Origin: Wenzhouxiangellaceae bacterium
GTDB taxonomy: Bacteria; Pseudomonadota; Gammaproteobacteria; Xanthomonadales; Wenzhouxiangellaceae
Direction: 5' to 3'
NCBI GenBank assembly: GCA_007695005.1
Contig: REEQ01000088.1
Coordinates: 1 to 42,642 of the forward strand
DNA length: 42,642 nucleotides
Shown here piece after piece: positions 7,816 to 16,815 of this stretch. The notes beneath the pieces are model-generated. The model did no database searches, was not told where the DNA came from, and saw only the letters and a program-made list of their open reading frames with translations. Both the position numbers and the translations under genes were made by a program. The number at the start of each line of letters is the position of its first letter. Position 1 is the stretch's first letter.

Positions 7816-10292
7816 CCCTGTTGCTGTTTTTGCTCGCGCTGCTTGGTGCAGCCCTGGCCTGTGCCTACTTCAAGACCAGCGTGCTGGTCTGGACCATCGC
7901 CACGGCGGTGGTGCTGATCGGCTTTTCGATTGCCGGGCAGCCGGGCTGGATCAGCCTGACCCTGGCCTGGCTGGCGTTTGTGGCCGTGGCCCTGCCGCTG
8001 AATCATCTGCCCTGGCGGCGCCAGTTCATCACTGCACCGATCCTGAAGGTGTTTGCAACGATGACGCCCCAGATCTCGGAGACCGAGCGGGTAGCGCTGG
8101 AAGCCGGCACGGTGGGCTTTGAGGGCGAGCTGTTTTCCGGTCGACCGCGCTGGAGCCGCTTCATCAAGAAGCCGTTGCATGAGCTCAGCGTCGAAGAGCA
8201 GGCTTTCCTGGACGGCCCGGTCGAGGAACTCTGCGACATGATCAATGAGTGGGAGATTTCCCACTACCGGGCCGGCCTGTCGGATCAGGTATGGGATCAC
8301 CTGCGCAAGTCCGGATTCCTGGGCATGATCATTCCGAAAGCTTACGGTGGCCTGGGGTTTTCCGCGGTCGCTCATCGTGCGGTGCTGGAAAAAGTGGCTG
8401 GCCTGAGTTCCACCGTGGGTTCCGTGGTTGCCGTCCCCAACTCTCTCGGCCCGGCCGAGCTACTGCTTCATTACGGTACCGAAGAGCAAAAGAAGCACTA
8501 CCTTCCGCGCCTGGCTGACGGCCGCGAGATTCCCTGCTTCGGTCTGACCAGCACCACGGCCGGCTCCGATGCCACCTCAATCGCCGATTACGGCGTGGTT
8601 TGCAAGCAAAAGTACAAGGGCAAGCAGACCCTGGGGATCAAGCTGAATTTTGAAAAGCGCTACATCACCTTGGCTCCGGTAGCAACCGTCGTTGGCCTGG
8701 CGTTTCGACTCTACGACCCCGATGGCCTGATTGGCGACAAGGAAGACATCGGCATTACCCTGGCCCTGCTGCCGGCCGACACTCCGGGAATGGAGATCGG
8801 CCGCCGCCACTTCCCGCTCAACAACCCGTTCCCGAACGGCCCAATCATCGGCAAGGACGTATTCATCCCGCTGGACTATCTGCTCGGCGGCACCGAATAT
8901 GCTGGTCAGGGATGGCGGATGCTGATCGAATCCCTGTCGGTGGGCCGGGCCATTTCACTGCCCTCCTCGGCCACCGGCGGCTCAAAATCTGCCGCCCTGG
9001 CCACCGGCGCCTATGCCCGCATTCGCAAGCAGTTCAACATGCCGATCGGTCGCTTCGAGGGCGTCGAAGAGGCACTGGCGCGAATCGCCGGCTACACCTA
9101 TGCCATGAGCGCGCTCAGCCGTCAGACCGCATCGGCGGTGGATGACGGTGAGAAGCCTTCGGTGCCGGGTGCAATTGCCAAATACCATGCCACCGAACTG
9201 TCGCGCGAGATCATCAAGGATGCGATGGATGTGCACGGCGGCAAGGGCATCATCCTGGGCCCGAAAAATTATCTGGGCCGGGCCTGGCAGGGGGCGCCGA
9301 TCTGGATCACCGTCGAAGGCGCCAATATCCTGACCCGCTCGATGATGATCTTCGGGCAGGGCGCGATCCGCTGCCACCCCTACGTGCTCAAGGAGCTCGA
9401 GGCTTTGCAGATCGAAGACGAGCGCGAGCGTCTGGTTGAATTCGACCGTTTGCTGTTTGCCCATATCGGTCACAGCATTTCCTGCGCGGTTCGCTCTTTC
9501 ATCCTCGGCCTGAGTTTTGCCCGCTTTGCAGCGGTGCCCGGCGACCGCCGCACCCGCAAGTATTACCGCAAGCTGACCCGCTACAGTGCCGCCTTTGCCT
9601 TTCTGGCAGACATCGCCATGCTGACCTACGGCGGCAAACTCAAGCAAAAAGAAAAAATCTCTGGTCGCCTGGGCGACATCCTGAGCCAGCTCTACATCTG
9701 TTCGGCCATGCTGCGACGCTTCGAGCATGACGCCCGGCCCGCCGCAGACCAGCCGATACTGGCCTGGGCCTTCCATGATGCCGTGTACAAGATTCAGCAC
9801 GCTGCGCGCGGAGTGATCGACAACTACCCGCTGAGCTGGGTACGTCCCTTCCTGCGCCTGATCATCTTCCCGCTCGGCAGGGTTGAACGGGCGCCGAATG
9901 ATCGCCTCGGGCACAAGGTCGCAGCACTGCTGTTGTCACCGTCCGAAACCCGGGACCGCCTGACTCGCGGCATTTACCTGTCCGACCGCAGCGGTTATCC
10001 GATCGGCGTCATGGAGAAGCTGCTGCCTGACGTGATCGCCGCCGAGCCGCTTGAGCGCAAGCTGCTCAAGGCCCAGCGGAATGGCCAGATCAAGGGCCAT
10101 ACCTTCGAAGAGCAGCTTGATCAGGCCCTGGACCAGGAGTTGATCAACGAGCGTGAACGTGACTTCCTGCTCGACGTGCGCCGCCGCACCCTGGACATCA
10201 TTTCGGTCGACGATTTCGAGCTCGAAGAAATCCAGGCCGGCCTGAGTGCCACTGGCGACAAGATTCGCGGCCAGCGCAAGAAAGCTGCCTGA
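7812..10292 (+). CDS. fadE: Acyl-CoA dehydrogenase FadE
   Basis: An 826-residue protein of the large FadE type (Escherichia coli FadE is 814 residues). Two or three hydrophobic N-terminal segments (about residues 3-65) anchor it at the membrane. The acyl-CoA dehydrogenase core follows, with IIPKAYGGLGF, FGLTSTTAGSDAT and SVGRAISLPSSATGG segments, and then the family-specific C-terminal domain. The enzyme introduces the first double bond in beta-oxidation and passes electrons to electron-transferring flavoprotein. It is coupled by a 4-base overlap to the preceding hydrolase and is followed by an intrinsic terminator. Confidence 0.95.
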   Translation: MTLLLFLLALLGAALACAYFKTSVLVWTIATAVVLIGFSIAGQPGWISLTLAWLAFVAVALPLNHLPWRRQFITAPILKVFATMTPQISETERVALEAGTVGFEGELFSGRPRWSRFIKKPLHELSVEEQAFLDGPVEELCDMINEWEISHYRAGLSDQVWDHLRKSGFLGMIIPKAYGGLGFSAVAHRAVLEKVAGLSSTVGSVVAVPNSLGPAELLLHYGTEEQKKHYLPRLADGREIPCFGLTSTTAGSDATSIADYGVVCKQKYKGKQTLGIKLNFEKRYITLAPVATVVGLAFRLYDPDGLIGDKEDIGITLALLPADTPGMEIGRRHFPLNNPFPNGPIIGKDVFIPLDYLLGGTEYAGQGWRMLIESLSVGRAISLPSSATGGSKSAALATGAYARIRKQFNMPIGRFEGVEEALARIAGYTYAMSALSRQTASAVDDGEKPSVPGAIAKYHATELSREIIKDAMDVHGGKGIILGPKNYLGRAWQGAPIWITVEGANILTRSMMIFGQGAIRCHPYVLKELEALQIEDERERLVEFDRLLFAHIGHSISCAVRSFILGLSFARFAAVPGDRRTRKYYRKLTRYSAAFAFLADIAMLTYGGKLKQKEKISGRLGDILSQLYICSAMLRRFEHDARPAADQPILAWAFHDAVYKIQHAARGVIDNYPLSWVRPFLRLIIFPLGRVERAPNDRLGHKVAALLLSPSETRDRLTRGIYLSDRSGYPIGVMEKLLPDVIAAEPLERKLLKAQRNGQIKGHTFEEQLDQALDQELINERERDFLLDVRRRTLDIISVDDFELEEIQAGLSATGDKIRGQRKKAA

Positions 10293-10300
10293 CGCGATCG

Positions 10301-10328
10301 GCGACACCCCCCATTCTTGAGCTATACT
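10301..10328 (+). promoter_or_regulatory. Possible promoter of the btuB leader
   Basis: GCGACA (10301-10306) and TATACT (10323-10328) are 16 bases apart. Initiation near 10335 would fall within the fadE terminator hairpin, so the btuB transcript would escape that terminator. The -35 is weak (four of six matches), so this is a suggestion. Confidence 0.35.
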
Positions 10329-10358
10329 CGGCCCCGGTCCTTCGGGGCCGATTTGTTT
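10328..10358 (+). terminator. Intrinsic terminator after fadE
   Basis: A GC-rich stem (TCGGCCCCG, 10328-10336, with CGGGGCCGA, 10343-10351) with a 6-base loop is followed by TTTGTTT. It lies 35 bases after the fadE stop and immediately before the riboswitch. Confidence 0.72.
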
Positions 10359-10559
10359 GCAGGTGCCTTGACCTTCATCGGTCGGGGTGAAACGGGAAGC
10401 CGGTGCAAGCCCGGCGCTGCCCCCGCAACTGTTACCGACGTCGCATTGCATCTGCGACGCAGCCTGTCAGCACCACTCGGCCACCTGGTCGGGGAAGGGA
10501 TAGGCTGAAGCCATGACCGCAGGGTCAAGGCTGTTCGGAAGCCAGGAGACCGGCCTGCA
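10358..10559 (+). ncRNA. Cobalamin riboswitch controlling btuB
   Basis: The leader carries the hallmark blocks of the B12 element: GGTGAAACGGGAAGCCGGTGC, then GCTGCCCCCGCAACTGT, and near the 3' end GAAGCCAGGAGACCGGC (the B12 box region). Outer helix P1 is formed by TGCAGG (10358-10363) and CCTGCA (10554-10559). In this family, adenosylcobalamin binding reduces expression of uptake genes. The downstream expression platform (10560-10685) contains a CGTCCC/GGGACG hairpin (10628-10649) but no clear T-run terminator, so control of translation initiation is more likely than termination. Confidence 0.93.
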
Positions 10560-10685
10560 TTTTGTCCAATGATCACGCGGCTGCGGCGGGCGGCCGGGGT
10601 GTTGATCGTGCAGGTTGCACGGGCTTCGTCCCAGGCACTCGTCGGGACGCGACCATGGCGCGGGTGAGCGCTGGGAGTGCATGGC

Positions 10686-12491
10686 ATGAATCCATTCAAG
10701 TTTGCCGGTCAGGCATCGCTGATGCTGGCCGGTGTTTCCGTTTTGTTAGTCACTGTTGTTTCCACCGAAACGGCTCAGGCCGTCGAGCAAGACGAAGCGC
10801 CGATCGTTGTTACCGCAACCCGCGCCGAGCAGGCGCTGGCCGACAGCCTGGCATCGGTCTCGGTCATTGACCGGGCAGCCATAGAACTAAGCCAGGCACC
10901 TGACTTGCTTGAACTGTTGCGCCTGCAGGCAGGTGTGGATGTGGCGCGGACCGGGGGCGCCGGTGATCAAACCAGCGTTTTTCTGCGCGGCGCCAACTCG
11001 AATCATGTGCTGGTAATCATCGACGGCGTGCGGGTATCGGCCTCCGGTACCGGCGCTTTTGCCTGGGAGACCCTGGATCCGGCGACGATAGAGCGCATCG
11101 AAATCGTGCGTGGGCCGCGCGCTGCGCGCTGGGGATCAGACGCGATCGGCGGTGTCATTCAAATCTTTACCCGGCGTACTGAGGGCGTCAGCCTGCGCGC
11201 CGGCTATGGCCGCTATCGGGATCGCAGCCTGGTGGCTTCTGCCGGCACCGGCAGTGCCGGCATTACCGCAGCCGTCCGTCGGGTCGGCGGTTTTTCCTCC
11301 CAGAATGAGCGCGGTTTTGCGTTCGACCCGGACAAGGACGGCTTCGAGAGCGTCACTCTGGCCGGCTCGGCTCGGCAGGCGCTTGGCGCCGGGTTGCTGG
11401 AAGTCAGCGCCCGCCTGGCGACCGGCGACAATGAGTTCGACCAGGGCGAGTCCGACTTTCTCAACTATGCGGCTCGAGTCGCCTACCACACCGACAGCAG
11501 TGCCGCATGGCGCTGGCAGTACAGCCTGGGTGCCGCTCGCGACCGCCTGGAGACCGAAACACCCTTCGGTGAATCGGAGGCGATTACCCGTCGTGTCCAG
11601 GCCGGCATGCAGACCGAAACCGCCCTGGGTGCCGGCAGTCGGCTGTTGCTGGGTGTCGACGGCTGGCAGGAGTCCGGTGTCAGCCGAGGTGAATGGTCGG
11701 AATCGCGCTACAACATCGGCGCCTGGGCGGGCCTCGACGGTAGACGGGAGGCACTGGACTATGAGTTCAGTCTGCGCCTGGACCAGGACGAGCTGTTTGG
11801 GTCAGCGCTCACCGGCAACCTCGCCGCCGGCTGGCGCATCAACGACAATTTTCGTCTTCTCGGCAGCCTGGGTCGCGGATTTCGGGCGCCGAACTTCAAT
11901 CAGCTGTTCTCACCGGGCTTTTTCGGAGCCTTCGCCGGCAATCCGGATCTCGACCCTGAAACCAGCTGGTCAAGCGAACTGGGTCTGCAGTGGCAGCCTG
12001 GCCGTGGCCAGCGTGCGCGCTTGTCACTGTTCGAGAATCGTATCGACGACCTGATCGACTTCGCTGGCGAAAACTTTCAGGCGATCAATATCCGCGAAGC
12101 CCGGATTCGCGGCATCGAGTTGCATTACGCGATCAACCTGCAAGCCTGGCGCGGCGATGTCCAGCTGACCTGGCAAGACCCCGAGGATAGAAGCAACGGC
12201 CAGGACCTGTTGCGCCGGGCACGGGAGAAGGGCAGCGTCAGCCTGGACCGGCTCTGGGCTAACGGTGCCTGGCTGGGTACCGAACTGATCCATGTCGGCC
12301 GCCGCTTCGATGTCGGCCAGGCGCGCCTGCCTTCATACACGCTGGTCAACCTGCGTACCGGTCTGCCGCTGACTTCCAGCTTGCGGCTGGAAGGCCGCGT
12401 CGAAAACATCACTGATCGTGACTACGAACAACTGGTTGGTTTCAACACCCACCGCCGCTCGCTGTTTGTCGCTCTCTCCTGGACCAACTAG
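10686..12491 (+). CDS. btuB: TonB-dependent vitamin B12 receptor BtuB
   Basis: A 601-residue outer-membrane receptor. The signal peptide ends near residue 32 (AQA) and the TonB box is APIVVTA at about 38-44. The plug domain contains SVFLRGANSNHVLVIIDGVR and IERIEIVRGPRAARWGSDAIGGVI. A 22-strand-type barrel follows, with RGFRAPNFNQLF and a C-terminal strand ending in SWTN. The ATG at 10686 is preferred because GGGAG lies 8 bases upstream; a GTG at 10677 is an alternative. Cobalamin as substrate is supported by the riboswitch in its leader and by family similarity. The btuC and btuD genes lie 4.3 kb downstream in a separate unit. Confidence 0.92.
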   Translation: MNPFKFAGQASLMLAGVSVLLVTVVSTETAQAVEQDEAPIVVTATRAEQALADSLASVSVIDRAAIELSQAPDLLELLRLQAGVDVARTGGAGDQTSVFLRGANSNHVLVIIDGVRVSASGTGAFAWETLDPATIERIEIVRGPRAARWGSDAIGGVIQIFTRRTEGVSLRAGYGRYRDRSLVASAGTGSAGITAAVRRVGGFSSQNERGFAFDPDKDGFESVTLAGSARQALGAGLLEVSARLATGDNEFDQGESDFLNYAARVAYHTDSSAAWRWQYSLGAARDRLETETPFGESEAITRRVQAGMQTETALGAGSRLLLGVDGWQESGVSRGEWSESRYNIGAWAGLDGRREALDYEFSLRLDQDELFGSALTGNLAAGWRINDNFRLLGSLGRGFRAPNFNQLFSPGFFGAFAGNPDLDPETSWSSELGLQWQPGRGQRARLSLFENRIDDLIDFAGENFQAINIREARIRGIELHYAINLQAWRGDVQLTWQDPEDRSNGQDLLRRAREKGSVSLDRLWANGAWLGTELIHVGRRFDVGQARLPSYTLVNLRTGLPLTSSLRLEGRVENITDRDYEQLVGFNTHRRSLFVALSWTN

Positions 12492-12862
12492 GGCACTGCA
12501 CGCCCCAGCTGGAGCACGGGGGCAAAAAGCACCATCAGAATGAACAGCGACAGTAGCAGGTAGACCAGAACACGCAAGGGATTGCGCCGGGCCATTGACC
12601 ACCAGGTCTCGGCCCGGCCTTCCCGGCGGGCCTGTTCCAGCTCGGCCCGCGAGCGTGCCTGGCGATCGCGCTGATAGTCATCCAGCAGGCTGCGGGCCCG
12701 GGCATGCTCGGTGTCATGACGCAACCAGATACCGCCAGCGGTGATCCCGAACGGCCCGGGTGGGGTGCGGTAATGACTGATGCCGTTGGCTTCCATCAAG
12801 GCCTCTACCTCTTCGGCTTCGTCCTCCGGCACGTTTCGCAGATTCATCAGCAGTCGGGGCAT
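12488..12862 (-). CDS. DUF6164-type membrane-tailed protein
   Basis: A 124-residue protein beginning MPRLLMNLRNVPEDEAEEV, with GPFGITAGGIWL and LLDDYQRDR segments that I associate with the DUF6164 family. One C-terminal membrane helix (about residues 97-118) follows a basic, helix-prone stretch. The function is unknown. The ATG at 12862 fits the family N-terminus; a TTG at 12883 is in frame upstream. Its stop overlaps the convergent btuB stop by 4 bases. Confidence 0.75.
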   Translation of the reverse strand: MPRLLMNLRNVPEDEAEEVEALMEANGISHYRTPPGPFGITAGGIWLRHDTEHARARSLLDDYQRDRQARSRAELEQARREGRAETWWSMARRNPLRVLVYLLLSLFILMVLFAPVLQLGRAVP

Positions 12863-13033
12863 GACATCAATCTCGGACAGCAACTGGCCCTGGATTTTAC
12901 CGAAGGCAAGTCCAGGCCGAGGCGTCGAGACCTGACCGGATTTGCCATGAATCCTCAGCTGGTTTACATTGGCATATTACCTGTAGCTGATTTGGCAGCC
13001 ACGAGGTAACTGGCCTTGGGGGCTTGCGGTGGA

Positions 13034-14764
13034 ATGATGTCATGGATTCGGTTTCGCAAATATCTTGCCGTTGCGGCCCTGGTTCCTGTGGTCGCCTGGG
13101 CATCGGGTGATCTGGAAGGCAAGCTTGACCAGATCCGACAGCTCAACTACACCGGTCAGATCGCCCAGGCAAGGTTGCTGCTTGATCAACTCGCGCCGAC
13201 CCTGCGTGCCACCTCGTCTGCTGCCGTCGAGCACGCGCTGCTCGACGCCCACAACCTGGCCCTGTCCGGCAATCTGGATGCCGGGCTTGACAGCGTCAGC
13301 GCCCTGCTCGACATCCCGCTCGATGACCTGACCCGGACCCGCGCCCTGACCCTGGCAGCCAACATCGCCGCTGCCAACCGCGAGCACGAGCAGGCTTTCG
13401 GCTTCCTGCGCGACGCCCTGACGATGCGTGACCGGATCGACGACCCCCGCACCCTCAGCCAATTGTTCAGCAATGGCGCCCAGATGCTGGCTGCGGCTGG
13501 CGAGGTCCAGTCGGCGCTGGCGCTGGGAAGGGAAGCAGCGCAAGCCGCCCAGGCCAGCGGCATCGCCCGCGAACAATGCACTGCAGGCCAGCGCCTGGCC
13601 TGGGTCAAACAACTTGCCGGCGACCTTGATGCAGCTGCCGAAGCAAGCCTGGCTGCGCTTGCCTATTGCCGCCAGGCTGGCGATCGCGTCTTCTCAGCCA
13701 CGCTTGCCCTGCAGAAGGCCGAACTGCTGGAGAGCCGGGGCGATCGACTTGCCGCCCTGGAATACCTGGCCCGCTCCAGGCAGTTGTTCGCGGATGCCGG
13801 CTACGACAGAGGCTTGAGCATTGCCAGACTGCGCGAAGCCGCCATTCTGGCCGACCAGGGGCATTTCGAGCAAGCGCTGGTGCTGGCCGAGGCCCAGCTG
13901 CCGACACTGGCCCAAGCCCGGCTCTGGGATCACCTGGCCGAAGCCCATGGCCTTGTGGCCAGTGCGGCTCGACAGCTGGGCCAGAAAAGCCGGGCACTGG
14001 AACATCTGGATGAGAAAGTCATCGCCGAGCAGCGTCAGCATGAGCGCGAACGCAGCCATCGCCTCGCTTACCTGCAGATTGCTCTGGAACTGGACAAGCA
14101 TGCCACCCGCATGGCCCAGCTCCACCAACAGGCCCGGCGCGAGGCGCTGCTGCGCCAGAGCCGCGAGCAGGACAGTCAGCTGCAGCGCCTGTCCTATCTC
14201 GGCGCCGGACTGCTGGGCGTGATTCTGACCTTGCTGGTCGTTCAGGCCAGCCGCGAGCGACGCCACTACCGACAGCTGGCCCGTCGCGATGCCCTGACCG
14301 GACTGGTCAATCACAGCCGCTTCTTCGAGCGCCTGGACCAGGCGATCAAGCGGTCTCGAGCACGAGATCAGGCGTTGACCCTGGTGCTTGGCGATATTGA
14401 TCATTTCAAACGGGTCAATGACCAGCATGGGCACCAGACCGGCGATGCCGTACTCAGGCGAGTGGCCGCACGCCTTCAGGCAAGCTTCCCGTCACCTGCG
14501 TTCTGCGGTCGAATCGGCGGCGAAGAGTTCGGGATTGCCCTGCCCGGCCTGGATACCGACCAGGCGCTGAAGGACATCGAAAACCTGCGCCAGTCGATCA
14601 ATCAGCAGCGACGCCATGACGGAACCATTCGGATCAGCATGAGCTTTGGCCTGGCCCAGCTGCGCGACGGCGATCAGCTTCTGGAGCTGCGCCAGCGGGC
14701 CGATGAGGCGCTCTACCAGGCCAAGCGCGAGGGCCGGGACCGAACGGTGCCGGCCCGGCCCTGA
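13034..14764 (+). CDS. TPR-containing diguanylate cyclase (GGDEF)
   Basis: A protein of about 576 residues. The N-terminal signal sequence or anchor (residues 6-24) is followed by a long all-helical, tetratricopeptide-like sensor region (about 25-370). A predicted coiled coil rich in Arg/Gln/Glu (about 335-385) precedes a membrane helix (about 390-410). The C-terminal GGDEF domain has an intact GGEEF motif at about 495-499 and a GDIDHFKRVNDQHGH signature, so cyclase activity is likely. This architecture places the sensor in the periplasm and the enzyme in the cytoplasm. Adjacent ATGs at 13034 and 13037 are both possible starts. Confidence 0.88.
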   Translation: MMSWIRFRKYLAVAALVPVVAWASGDLEGKLDQIRQLNYTGQIAQARLLLDQLAPTLRATSSAAVEHALLDAHNLALSGNLDAGLDSVSALLDIPLDDLTRTRALTLAANIAAANREHEQAFGFLRDALTMRDRIDDPRTLSQLFSNGAQMLAAAGEVQSALALGREAAQAAQASGIAREQCTAGQRLAWVKQLAGDLDAAAEASLAALAYCRQAGDRVFSATLALQKAELLESRGDRLAALEYLARSRQLFADAGYDRGLSIARLREAAILADQGHFEQALVLAEAQLPTLAQARLWDHLAEAHGLVASAARQLGQKSRALEHLDEKVIAEQRQHERERSHRLAYLQIALELDKHATRMAQLHQQARREALLRQSREQDSQLQRLSYLGAGLLGVILTLLVVQASRERRHYRQLARRDALTGLVNHSRFFERLDQAIKRSRARDQALTLVLGDIDHFKRVNDQHGHQTGDAVLRRVAARLQASFPSPAFCGRIGGEEFGIALPGLDTDQALKDIENLRQSINQQRRHDGTIRISMSFGLAQLRDGDQLLELRQRADEALYQAKREGRDRTVPARP

Positions 14765-14772
14765 AGACCGAC

Positions 14773-14789
14773 GGCCCAGCTACTGGGCC
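14773..14789. terminator. Hairpin between convergent genes
   Basis: GGCCCAG (14773-14779) and CTGGGCC (14783-14789) form a 7-bp stem with a 3-base loop that includes the M28 peptidase stop codon. It sits between two convergent genes and could slow transcription from both sides, but there is no T-run. Confidence 0.4.
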
Positions 14790-16195
14790 CGACTGCGTTC
14801 CTGCTCCAGCAGGGCCGGACCGGAGCCGAAATCCACCGGGGACTGCGCCGCCAGCCAGGCAAGGACGGCGTAGGCTGCGGCGTTCTGGGCAAGATCGACC
14901 GGGTCGATCTTGTCCAGCGTATCGTTCTCGGTATGGTGGTAGTCGAAATAGGTAGTCCCGTCCTGGCGCAGGTCGACCACGGCCAGGCCGTGCGGCAAGG
15001 ATGGCAGAAAGTCCGGCCCTCCCGAGGCCTGGCGACGCCCCAGATCGATACCCAGAGGCGCGAGTTCGCGCTGTATCGCCTCGATCACCGGCCAGGCTTC
15101 GTCAAGTACTCGGGCACCAATTTCATAGATTTGACCGGCACCGAAATCGGACTCGGCACCCAGCTGCAGATTCTCGAAGTTCTGATGGTGGGCTTCGGCC
15201 CAGGCCCGGCCACCCCACAGCCCGACTTCCTCGGCCGCAAAGAAGATCAGATGAATGGAACGATCCGGCCGCCGGTCAAGGTCCAGAATCAGGCGCCCTG
15301 CCTCGGTGATGATGGCAATGCCAGCGCCGTCATCGAGGGCGCCGGTGCCGACATCCCAGGAATCCAGGTGAGCGCCCAGGGCGACGATCTTTTCCGGTGA
15401 CGTTGCCCCGGTAATCTCGGCAATCACGTTATGGCTGGTGTAGGCCTCGGTTTTCTGCGCATCGATTTCCATGTGCAGGCGAACCGGCTCGCCCAGGGCA
15501 ATCAGGCGTTCGAGCTGGTCTGCATCGGGATTGGAGATGGCCGCGGCCGGCAGCCGGCGCTGACCCAGATCAAAGCGCATGCCACCGGTATGGGCAAAGC
15601 GGTTGGTCGAAGTACCGATCGAGCGAATGATGACACCGACCGCTCCTTTCTCCGCGGCCACGATGGCGCCGCGCGACCGGGCCTGGACAGCCGGTCCGTA
15701 GCCGGAGCCATCGCGGCTGCGCTCCATCCTGTTGCGGATGAAAACGATCCGGCCTGCCACATCTTCTGGCTCTGCGTTGAGCAGTGCATCCAGGTCATCG
15801 AACATGACCACTTCGGCTTCGATGCCGCCTTCCGGGGTGGCTGGCGAGTAACCAATAGCCAAGGCCTCCATGCGCTGCTCGACTGGCGAGGTCACCCGGA
15901 CCCGCTCGAAGTTGCGCGACCAGGTCGGGAAAGTGACTGGCTCCTTCCAGACCCGATCAAAGCCCAGCCCATTGAGCAGTTCCACTGCCCAGGCGACGGC
16001 CCTGGCGTCGGCCTCGGTGCCTGCCAGGCGCGGGCCAACCCGTGTGGTCAGATCCTCGACCACATCGAAACCGCCGTCTCTGACCAGTGCGCGCTCGCGC
16101 AACTCGCGGGCTATGGCCAGATCTTCGTCGGAAAAATAGTCAGCGGACAGCGGGGCAGACAAGCCCAGAACGACAAGCAACAGGATCAATCTCAT
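14780..16195 (-). CDS. M28 family zinc metallopeptidase, exported
   Basis: A 471-residue protein with a signal peptide (residues 1-18, cleavage near SADYF). A protease-associated insert (about 130-250, with GAIVAAEKGAVGVIIRS) is followed by the M28 catalytic domain. Zinc-ligand candidates appear in order: His/Asp in GAHLDSW, Asp in GALDDGAG, the catalytic and metal Glu pair in FFAAEEVGLWGG, Asp/Glu in GAESDFG, and His in DYHHTENDTLDKI. All are conserved, so it should be an active aminopeptidase or carboxypeptidase of periplasmic or secreted location. It starts 36 bases after rppH on the same strand and may be cotranscribed with it. Confidence 0.93.
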   Translation of the reverse strand: MRLILLLVVLGLSAPLSADYFSDEDLAIARELRERALVRDGGFDVVEDLTTRVGPRLAGTEADARAVAWAVELLNGLGFDRVWKEPVTFPTWSRNFERVRVTSPVEQRMEALAIGYSPATPEGGIEAEVVMFDDLDALLNAEPEDVAGRIVFIRNRMERSRDGSGYGPAVQARSRGAIVAAEKGAVGVIIRSIGTSTNRFAHTGGMRFDLGQRRLPAAAISNPDADQLERLIALGEPVRLHMEIDAQKTEAYTSHNVIAEITGATSPEKIVALGAHLDSWDVGTGALDDGAGIAIITEAGRLILDLDRRPDRSIHLIFFAAEEVGLWGGRAWAEAHHQNFENLQLGAESDFGAGQIYEIGARVLDEAWPVIEAIQRELAPLGIDLGRRQASGGPDFLPSLPHGLAVVDLRQDGTTYFDYHHTENDTLDKIDPVDLAQNAAAYAVLAWLAAQSPVDFGSGPALLEQERSRAQ

Positions 16196-16231
16196 AACAA
16201 CTCCGAAACAAGCACCGGTCGGCGCACGGCC

Positions 16232-16726
16232 TCAATCGCCGTTGTCGACCTGCCTGGCAGGCAGATGGGGTTCAAAATGCTTTAGCGCGCGAATATAGAC
16301 CCGGCGCTTGAAGGTGATCACCTTTCTGGCAGGGTACCAGAAATCGACCCAGCGAAATTCGTCAAACTCAGGCTTGGCGGCAGCGTCCAGCCGGAATGCG
16401 GCATCATCACCGAGGAAATGAAGAAGAAACCAGACTTGCTTCTGACCGATGCACATCGGCTTCTGGTGGCGCCTGCGATAACGCCGCGGCAGGCGATAGC
16501 GCAGCCAGCCGGGGGTCGTGGCCAAAACGCGGACATGCTCGCCCGCCAGGCCGGTTTCCTCGGCCAGCTCGCGGTACATCGCTTCCAGCGGCGTTTCATC
16601 ACTGTTCATGCCGCCCTGCGGAAATTGCCAGCCGTCCTGGCCTGCACGGCGCGCCCAGAACACGCGCCCATCATCGCGGGCAAGCACGATCCCCACGTTG
16701 GGGCGGAAACCGTCTGGATCTATCAT
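16232..16726 (-). CDS. rppH: RNA pyrophosphohydrolase RppH
   Basis: A 164-residue Nudix hydrolase very close in pattern to Escherichia coli RppH. It begins [14 protein letters not shown], carries the Nudix box [23 protein letters not shown], and then [28 protein letters not shown] and [12 protein letters not shown]. The enzyme converts 5'-triphosphate mRNA ends to monophosphates and so starts RNase E-dependent decay. The start is placed at 16726 because the family begins with MID; the frame stays open further upstream. Confidence 0.95.
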   Translation of the reverse strand: MIDPDGFRPNVGIVLARDDGRVFWARRAGQDGWQFPQGGMNSDETPLEAMYRELAEETGLAGEHVRVLATTPGWLRYRLPRRYRRRHQKPMCIGQKQVWFLLHFLGDDAAFRLDAAAKPEFDEFRWVDFWYPARKVITFKRRVYIRALKHFEPHLPARQVDNGD

Positions 16727-16815
16727 CGCTATTGTTCGGGCGCCGGCTGTGATACCGTGCCGCAAATTCATCAACTGCCCTGAATGTTAATCAATTCAAT
16801 CGTTTCTTGCCAGCC

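Noticed and set aside
12884-13033. Cyclic di-GMP riboswitch before the TPR-GGDEF gene
   Set aside because: The conserved class I motifs are not present in this 150-base region, and no strong hairpin or terminator is seen.
16727-16815. Second cobalamin riboswitch before btuC
   Set aside because: The interval is only 89 bases and lacks the B12 box and the other conserved blocks.
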